DNA from: Clostridium tepidum
GTDB taxonomy: Bacteria > Bacillota > Clostridia > Clostridiales > Clostridiaceae
DNA: 63,404 nucleotides
Assembly (NCBI RefSeq): GCF_002008345.1
Contig: NZ_MRAE01000017.1
Span: 1 to 63,404, forward strand
Direction: 5' to 3'
Below are positions 58,891 through 63,404 of the stretch, piece after piece (positions within the stretch are counted from its first letter, which is position 1; every line of letters begins with the position of its first letter). The notes below the pieces were generated by a model. The model had not been told where the DNA came from. It saw nothing but the letters and a program-made list of their open reading frames with translations, and did no database searches. A program made the position numbers and the translations under genes.

Positions 58891-59145
58891 AAAAAAATAA
58901 TGCAACAAAGGAACACCTTTGCTGCATTATTCAAATAATATAAACAATTAGTTTGCAACTTACGTGTACCTATGCAGCTCTCCACTTTTTCAAGTGACAG
59001 CCTTACACATATTATGTGCAAAGCCAGGAAAAACCTTTGCCAAGCTTTTTCCTTCGGCCATAATTCCTTTTTTTATTCCTCACAGTCTGCCAACTAAGAA
59101 TAAATACTATTAATTACGGCACCTCTCCATAAGTAGCTTAAATTT
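58891..59145 (-). promoter_or_regulatory. Lysine riboswitch (L box)
   Basis: Read on the minus strand, the leader contains AGAGGTGCCG (plus 59117-59126), the GGCCGAAGG loop, GGCTGTCACTTG and GAGAGCTGCATAGG, all in the L-box order. It ends in a terminator, AATGCAGCAAAG with CTTTGTTGCATT, followed by seven Ts. Bound lysine would stop transcription before lysC-lysA. Confidence 0.95.
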
Positions 59146-59160
59146 AATTAAATTTTTACT

Positions 59161-59189
59161 AGTTTAACATGAATTATGAAATAAATCAA
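59161..59189 (-). promoter_or_regulatory. Promoter of the lysine riboswitch operon
   Basis: Minus-strand -35 TTGATT (59184-59189) and -10 TAAACT (59161-59166) with a 17-bp spacer, about 20 bp ahead of the aptamer. Confidence 0.55.
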
Positions 59190-59199
59190 TACCTTTTAT

Positions 59200-60498
59200 T
59201 TAAATATTAAAAAATTCTATAAAAGATTTTATAGCATAAACCTGATCTTCTACTCCACCTAGTTCTCTAATAGAATGCATAGCAAGTAGTGCAGTTCCTA
59301 TATCTACTGATGGTATATTTATATGCGTTCCAGATATAGGTCCTATAGTAGATCCACCTCTTTTATCAGACCTATTTACAAACTTTTGTACTGGAATTTT
59401 AGCACTATTACATATTTCTTCATATATAGAAGATGAATAAGCATCTGAAGTATAGCTTTGACTAGCACTAATTTTTATAACAGGCCCATTATTCATAATA
59501 ACTTTGTTAGTAGGATCTGATTTTTCACCTACATTTGGATGTATAGCATGAGCTGAATCACAAGATATCATAAATGATTTTGATAGAGCTCTAAAATATT
59601 CTTCCCTGTTTTTATTTAAACATAAAGTTATTCTTTCTAAAATTTGAGATAAAAATGGTGAATCAGCACCTTGTTTTGTTGCACTTCCTACTTCTTCATT
59701 ATCAAAACATACCATAACTTTGGTAGATCTATTATCAGTAGAAGAAATCAATGCTTTAAGCGTGGCATGAACCATAGATAAATCATCTAATTTACCTATA
59801 GATATAAATTGATTCTTATCTCCAATTAAGCATCCCTTTTCAAATTCATATAAAAATAATTCAAAGTCTAATATATCATCTATATTAACATCTAATTCCT
59901 TACATATTATATTAACCATATAATTTTCTTTTTCTAATTTATTATTAACCATTGATATTATAGGTAACATATCTTTTTGTTTATTTAGCTCTACACCCTT
60001 ATTTACGTTTCTATTCATATGAATAGCTAAATTAGGAATTATAAGTATTGGTCTTTTTATATTTATAAGTTTCACTATAGGATTTAATGGATTTTTTCCT
60101 TTTAAAACTACTCTTCCTGCTAAAGATAAAGGTCTATCCATCCAAGTATTTAATATTGGACCACCATATACTTCCGTATTAAGTTTAATATAGTTTCCTT
60201 CTGCAAAGATTTCTGGAGCAGGTTTTACTTTAAAAGTTGGTGAATCTGTATGGGAAGCTACTATTTTGAAACCTGAATTCTCTATTTCATCATCTCCAAT
60301 GGAAAATGCTATTATTGCAGAATCATTTTTAGTGGTAAAATATTTGCCACCCTTTTTTAAATTCCAAGCTTCACTTTCTTTAATTTCCTTAAAACCCTCT
60401 TTTGTTAATTCATTTTTTAAATTATGTACTACATGATATGGCGATGGACTATCATATATAAAATCTATTAATTCATTACATACTTCTATTTTATCCAT
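59200..60498 (-). CDS. M18-family aminopeptidase
   Basis: This is a cytoplasmic zinc aminopeptidase of the M18 (aspartyl aminopeptidase/ApeB) type. The 432-residue protein has ASHTDSPTFKVKP (metal ligands H and D), CFDNEEVGS (catalytic EE), SCDSAHAIHPN, GGSTIGPISG, and the late MHSIRELGG histidine. The open frame continues 3 codons upstream to a GTG inside the ribosome binding site, so the ATG at 60498 is preferred. It is divergent from the CDF transporter. Confidence 0.95.
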   Translation of the reverse strand: MDKIEVCNELIDFIYDSPSPYHVVHNLKNELTKEGFKEIKESEAWNLKKGGKYFTTKNDSAIIAFSIGDDEIENSGFKIVASHTDSPTFKVKPAPEIFAEGNYIKLNTEVYGGPILNTWMDRPLSLAGRVVLKGKNPLNPIVKLINIKRPILIIPNLAIHMNRNVNKGVELNKQKDMLPIISMVNNKLEKENYMVNIICKELDVNIDDILDFELFLYEFEKGCLIGDKNQFISIGKLDDLSMVHATLKALISSTDNRSTKVMVCFDNEEVGSATKQGADSPFLSQILERITLCLNKNREEYFRALSKSFMISCDSAHAIHPNVGEKSDPTNKVIMNNGPVIKISASQSYTSDAYSSSIYEEICNSAKIPVQKFVNRSDKRGGSTIGPISGTHINIPSVDIGTALLAMHSIRELGGVEDQVYAIKSFIEFFNI

Positions 60499-60647
60499 AT
60501 AAAACACCTACTTTTTATAATATTTTATAAATTCATTATATCAGAGTATTTTAATATATTATATGCTATAAAATATTTTAATATAGAAAATCTTACTAAA
60601 AAATATGTTATAATACATTTTATATTAAATTGAAAGTAGGTGCTATT

Positions 60648-61826
60648 ATGATATCTAAATTTTTAGTAATTAAATTTGTAAAGAATTATAAAAATACCGA
60701 TAATAAACAAGTTAGAGATTCTTATGGATACTTAGCTAGTGTAGTTGGTATCTTAGCAAATATATTTTTATTCATAGTTAAAATTTCTGTAGGTTTAATA
60801 TCCAATAGTATTGCAGTTACAGCAGATGCTTTCAACAATTTATCTGATGCAGCATCATCTATAATAACATTTTTAGGCTTTAAACTAGCCTCTAAACCTG
60901 CAGATAAAAAACATCCTTTCGGACATGGTAGAATTGAATACATCTCTGGTTTAGTTGTGTCTTTTATGGTTCTTTTAGTTGGATTCGAATTTATAAAATC
61001 TTCTTTTAATAAAATAATAAATCCCTCTGCAGTTAATTTTCAATGGATACCATTTTTATTAATATTATTTTCTATTATTGTAAAACTATGGTTAAGCGGT
61101 TTTAATAAATATATAGGAAATACTATTAACTCTGGTGCACTTAAAGCCTCTTCTTTAGATGCACTAAGTGATGTTATAACCTCTTCTTCTGTTGCTTTAT
61201 CACTACTATTAGCAAAATGGATATCCTTCCCTATAGATGGGTATTTTGGAATACTAGTATCTCTATTTATATTGTATTCTGGCATTTCACTTATAAAAGA
61301 AACTTTAGATCCTTTATTAGGTGAAGCTCCAGATGAAAAGCTAGTATCTGAAATAATAGAAAAAGTCATGAGTTATGATTTAATAATGGGAGTTCATGAT
61401 CTAATAGTCCATAATTATGGACCGGGAAGATGTATAGCATCTATCCATGCAGAAGTTCCTTCTAATGAATCTATTGTTAAAATTCATGAAGTTATAGATA
61501 AAGCTGAAAGCGAAATATCTAAAGAGTTAGATATTCTACTAGTAATTCATATGGATCCTATTAATCTAGATAATAAAGAAATTGCTTATACCCGTAATGA
61601 AGTAGCTAAAATTTTAGATGAATTTCCTATAATAAAATCTATGCATGATTTTAGAATCGTTGGAGAAAATGACTATAAAAATTTAATATTTGATATAGTA
61701 ATAGATCATTCTTTTAATCTTACTCCAAAATTGGAGGATAAACTAAAAAAAGATATAGACAATTCCATAAAAAAGTTACATCCTAAATATAATACAATTA
61801 TAACTATAGATAGAGATTTTTATTAA
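60648..61826 (+). CDS. Cation diffusion facilitator transporter
   Basis: CDF proteins export Zn, Mn, Fe or Co in exchange for protons. The 392-residue protein has six transmembrane helices with metal sites NNLSD (within ADAFNNLSDAASS) and LDALSD in helices II and V. KKHPFGHGRIEY lies in the histidine-rich loop, and a long C-terminal ZT-dimer domain follows. The ATG at 60648 follows AGTAGGTG; the frame extends 6 codons upstream without a site. Metal specificity is not fixed. Confidence 0.94.
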   Translation: MISKFLVIKFVKNYKNTDNKQVRDSYGYLASVVGILANIFLFIVKISVGLISNSIAVTADAFNNLSDAASSIITFLGFKLASKPADKKHPFGHGRIEYISGLVVSFMVLLVGFEFIKSSFNKIINPSAVNFQWIPFLLILFSIIVKLWLSGFNKYIGNTINSGALKASSLDALSDVITSSSVALSLLLAKWISFPIDGYFGILVSLFILYSGISLIKETLDPLLGEAPDEKLVSEIIEKVMSYDLIMGVHDLIVHNYGPGRCIASIHAEVPSNESIVKIHEVIDKAESEISKELDILLVIHMDPINLDNKEIAYTRNEVAKILDEFPIIKSMHDFRIVGENDYKNLIFDIVIDHSFNLTPKLEDKLKKDIDNSIKKLHPKYNTIITIDRDFY

Positions 61827-61903
61827 GTTAAAACCTTATTAGTATACAAAATTATGTTTTGTGCATATTATATATAGTGATTTTAATTAAGGAGTTGATT
61901 TTT

Positions 61904-62995
61904 TTGAAAAATCCATCAAAACACTTCTTTGCTGGTAGTAATACAGCTGAAGGTTTTTACTCTCTCTTTAATAATATAATAGATATTAATGATGCTAATA
62001 GAATCATATATTTGAAAGGTGGTCCTGGTACCGGAAAATCTTCACTAATGAAAAGTATTGCCGATTATTTTATAAAAAACAACTATACTGTAGATTTTTT
62101 TCATTGTTCTTCAGATAGTAACTCTTTAGATTCTATAAATATAAAAGAATTAAAAATAGCTATGGTAGATGGAACTGCTCCACATATGTTAGATCCTAAA
62201 GTTCCTGGTGCTATAGATAAAATAGTGAACTTAGGTGATTTATTAGATGAAAATAAACTAAAAAAACATAAAAATGAAATAATAAAGGTAAGTAATAAAA
62301 TAAGCGAAACTTTTAAAAGAGCATATAGATACTTAAATGCAGCTAAAACTATACATGAAGATTGGAGCATCTTAAACTGTAATGCTAAAAATCATGACAA
62401 CCTATATAAACTAGAAAAAGAAATAAAAACTAATCTATTTAAGGAAAATATATATAATGATTCTATAGGTAAAAAAAGACACCTATTTATTAGTGCTATT
62501 ACTCCTGAAGGAATAGTAACTCACACAGATAGCATATATATTGGTATGAAAAATATATATGTTTTAAATGGAGCTCCAGGCACTGGTAAAATAGAAATAT
62601 TAAATAATATAAGTAATGAAGCTATTAATAGAGGTTTATGTGTTGAATATTACCATAATCCTTTAATTCCTAATCTACTAGAACACATTGTAATTCCAGA
62701 AATTAATTCTGCAATTGTAACTTCTAATGAAATTAATAAACAATTTTTAGATGGTGAACAAATTTATATGGATAATTTATTAGATTTATCTATTTTAAAT
62801 TCCAATAGAAATGAAATAAATGAAGCTAAAGAATTATTTTATAAACTTATAAACAAAGCTACTGATATACTTCACTCTGAAAAAAGTATTCATGATGATT
62901 TAGAAAAATATTATGTTGATAATATGGATTTCTCTAAAATACCACAAATTAGAGAATCTATAATAAAAGACTTTTTAAGTTTTACAAAAAATTAA
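61904..62995 (+). CDS. Double P-loop ATPase of PRK06851 type
   Basis: This 363-residue protein has two related halves, each with a P-loop. The first is GGPGTGKSSLM, a complete Walker A. The second is GAPGTGKIEIL, where the expected Ser/Thr after the lysine is isoleucine. Each half then has a similar HIS/Asp-bearing stretch (VDGTAPHMLDPKVPGAID in the first). The start is TTG at 61904, after AAGGAG (61889-61894) with a 9-nt spacer. It lies 77 bp after the CDF gene and may share its transcript. No function is known. Confidence 0.75.
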   Translation: MKNPSKHFFAGSNTAEGFYSLFNNIIDINDANRIIYLKGGPGTGKSSLMKSIADYFIKNNYTVDFFHCSSDSNSLDSINIKELKIAMVDGTAPHMLDPKVPGAIDKIVNLGDLLDENKLKKHKNEIIKVSNKISETFKRAYRYLNAAKTIHEDWSILNCNAKNHDNLYKLEKEIKTNLFKENIYNDSIGKKRHLFISAITPEGIVTHTDSIYIGMKNIYVLNGAPGTGKIEILNNISNEAINRGLCVEYYHNPLIPNLLEHIVIPEINSAIVTSNEINKQFLDGEQIYMDNLLDLSILNSNRNEINEAKELFYKLINKATDILHSEKSIHDDLEKYYVDNMDFSKIPQIRESIIKDFLSFTKN

Positions 62996-63404
62996 CCTAA
63001 TCATGATTTTCATGTAGTTATTATTAATTTTAATTATAACATTTTATTTAAAAATAAATGAAAAAACAACTATGTACCGTAGATAACTATTTCTTATAGA
63101 GGTTGATGACTTCTATCCTAAGAATTCTGTTAATAATCTTTAATGTATATAAAGATTATCCCTAAAGCCAAGGACTCTATTTATTAGCATCGTTATTACT
63201 CTGTAATTAAAATTATATAAAAGATAAAAAAGTCTTATAAATTTAAATATAATTCGGAAAATTTCATAAAAAATAAAGAACTCACAAGTCATTAAGAGTT
63301 TATTTTTATATTCTCTTAATAATTTAGGAGTTCTTTTTATTAAAAATATTATTAATTACAAATTACAATATAAAAATATTTAAATTAATACTTTTATATA
63401 ATCC
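62996..63404. other. Window end, no gene seen
   Basis: The region holds a strong hairpin (63275-63338, below) and a smaller one, AATCTTTA with TAAAGATT, near 63136-63158. A further imperfect stem lies around 63090-63125. None of the three reading frames on either strand shows a coding pattern. Confidence 0.5.
63275..63338 (+). terminator. Two-step terminator hairpin
   Basis: AAAGAACTC (63275-63283) pairs with GAGTTCTTT (63328-63336), and TTAAGAG (63292-63298) pairs with CTCTTAA (63313-63319) inside it. A short T run follows. It is more than 270 bp past the last gene, so what it ends is unclear. Confidence 0.6.

Noticed and set aside
63061..63180. A transposase or RNA gene in the final 350 bp
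   Set aside because: All frames are full of stops and no known RNA motif is present; only hairpins remain.

Overview
This window is a very AT-rich stretch of a Clostridium chromosome. The evidence is AT-biased codon use, strong AGGAGG-type ribosome binding sites, a CIRCE-controlled groESL operon, a clostridial [FeFe] hydrogenase-like protein, a Rex repressor, a Trp T-box and a lysine riboswitch. The gene content fits the C. botulinum / C. sporogenes / C. tetani branch, but the species cannot be fixed from the sequence alone. Most of the window is housekeeping DNA. No phage, intact insertion sequence or CRISPR array was seen.

Layout. 0-8 kb: a TtcA-like PP-loop tRNA thiolase, groES-groEL behind a perfect CIRCE operator, a Lit-like membrane protein, a TVP38-family protein, a group-B-like [FeFe] hydrogenase and an OGG glycosylase. 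8-19 kb: Rex and an ABC-F protein, a LytS/LytTR pair divergent from a CstA-type transporter, and an M16C protease. 18-32 kb: pyruvate carboxylase, TsaD, a RusA-like protein with a zinc finger, an orphan FAD oxidoreductase, tRNA-Trp, a three-gene envelope cluster, an HD-GYP protein and the tsaE-tsaB-rimI operon. 32-43 kb: TyrS, a small P-loop protein, an AlbA_2 protein, an ECF S-component, a 51-residue membrane protein, a PAP2 phosphatase, RF3, a HAD phosphatase and TrpS with its T-box leader. 43-46 kb: a fully decayed lactococcin-972-type bacteriocin operon. 46-63 kb: desulfoferrodoxin, a 2878-residue cyclic beta-glucan synthase-like protein, lysC-lysA behind a lysine riboswitch, an M18 aminopeptidase, a CDF transporter and a double P-loop protein.

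The most interesting unexplained structure is a family of three ~250-300 bp elements (15197-15491, 24844-25104, 32667-32918). Each has long terminal inverted repeats and a conserved, folded-looking core. The three copies differ by compensatory base changes, lie in the same orientation, and each sits exactly between two convergent genes. They look like a miniature mobile element that encodes a structured RNA and has been adopted as a two-way terminator.

Other leads are an orphan consensus promoter followed about 60 bp later by a terminator (candidate small RNA, 18.7 kb), a Rex-like operator beside a dead gene fragment (8.05 kb), the RusA-like protein with a changed acidic residue, a ZnuA-like lipoprotein without the usual histidine ligands, and a Lit-like lipoprotein transacylase beside groESL.

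How genes fit together: rex, the ABC-F gene, tsaD, tsaE-tsaB-rimI and groESL form one compact neighbourhood in Bacillus and are spread over about 32 kb here. The CstA transporter, its probable pyruvate-sensing LytS/LytTR pair and pyruvate carboxylase point to pyruvate handling. Trp-tRNA supply is represented by both tRNA-Trp and T-box-controlled trpS.
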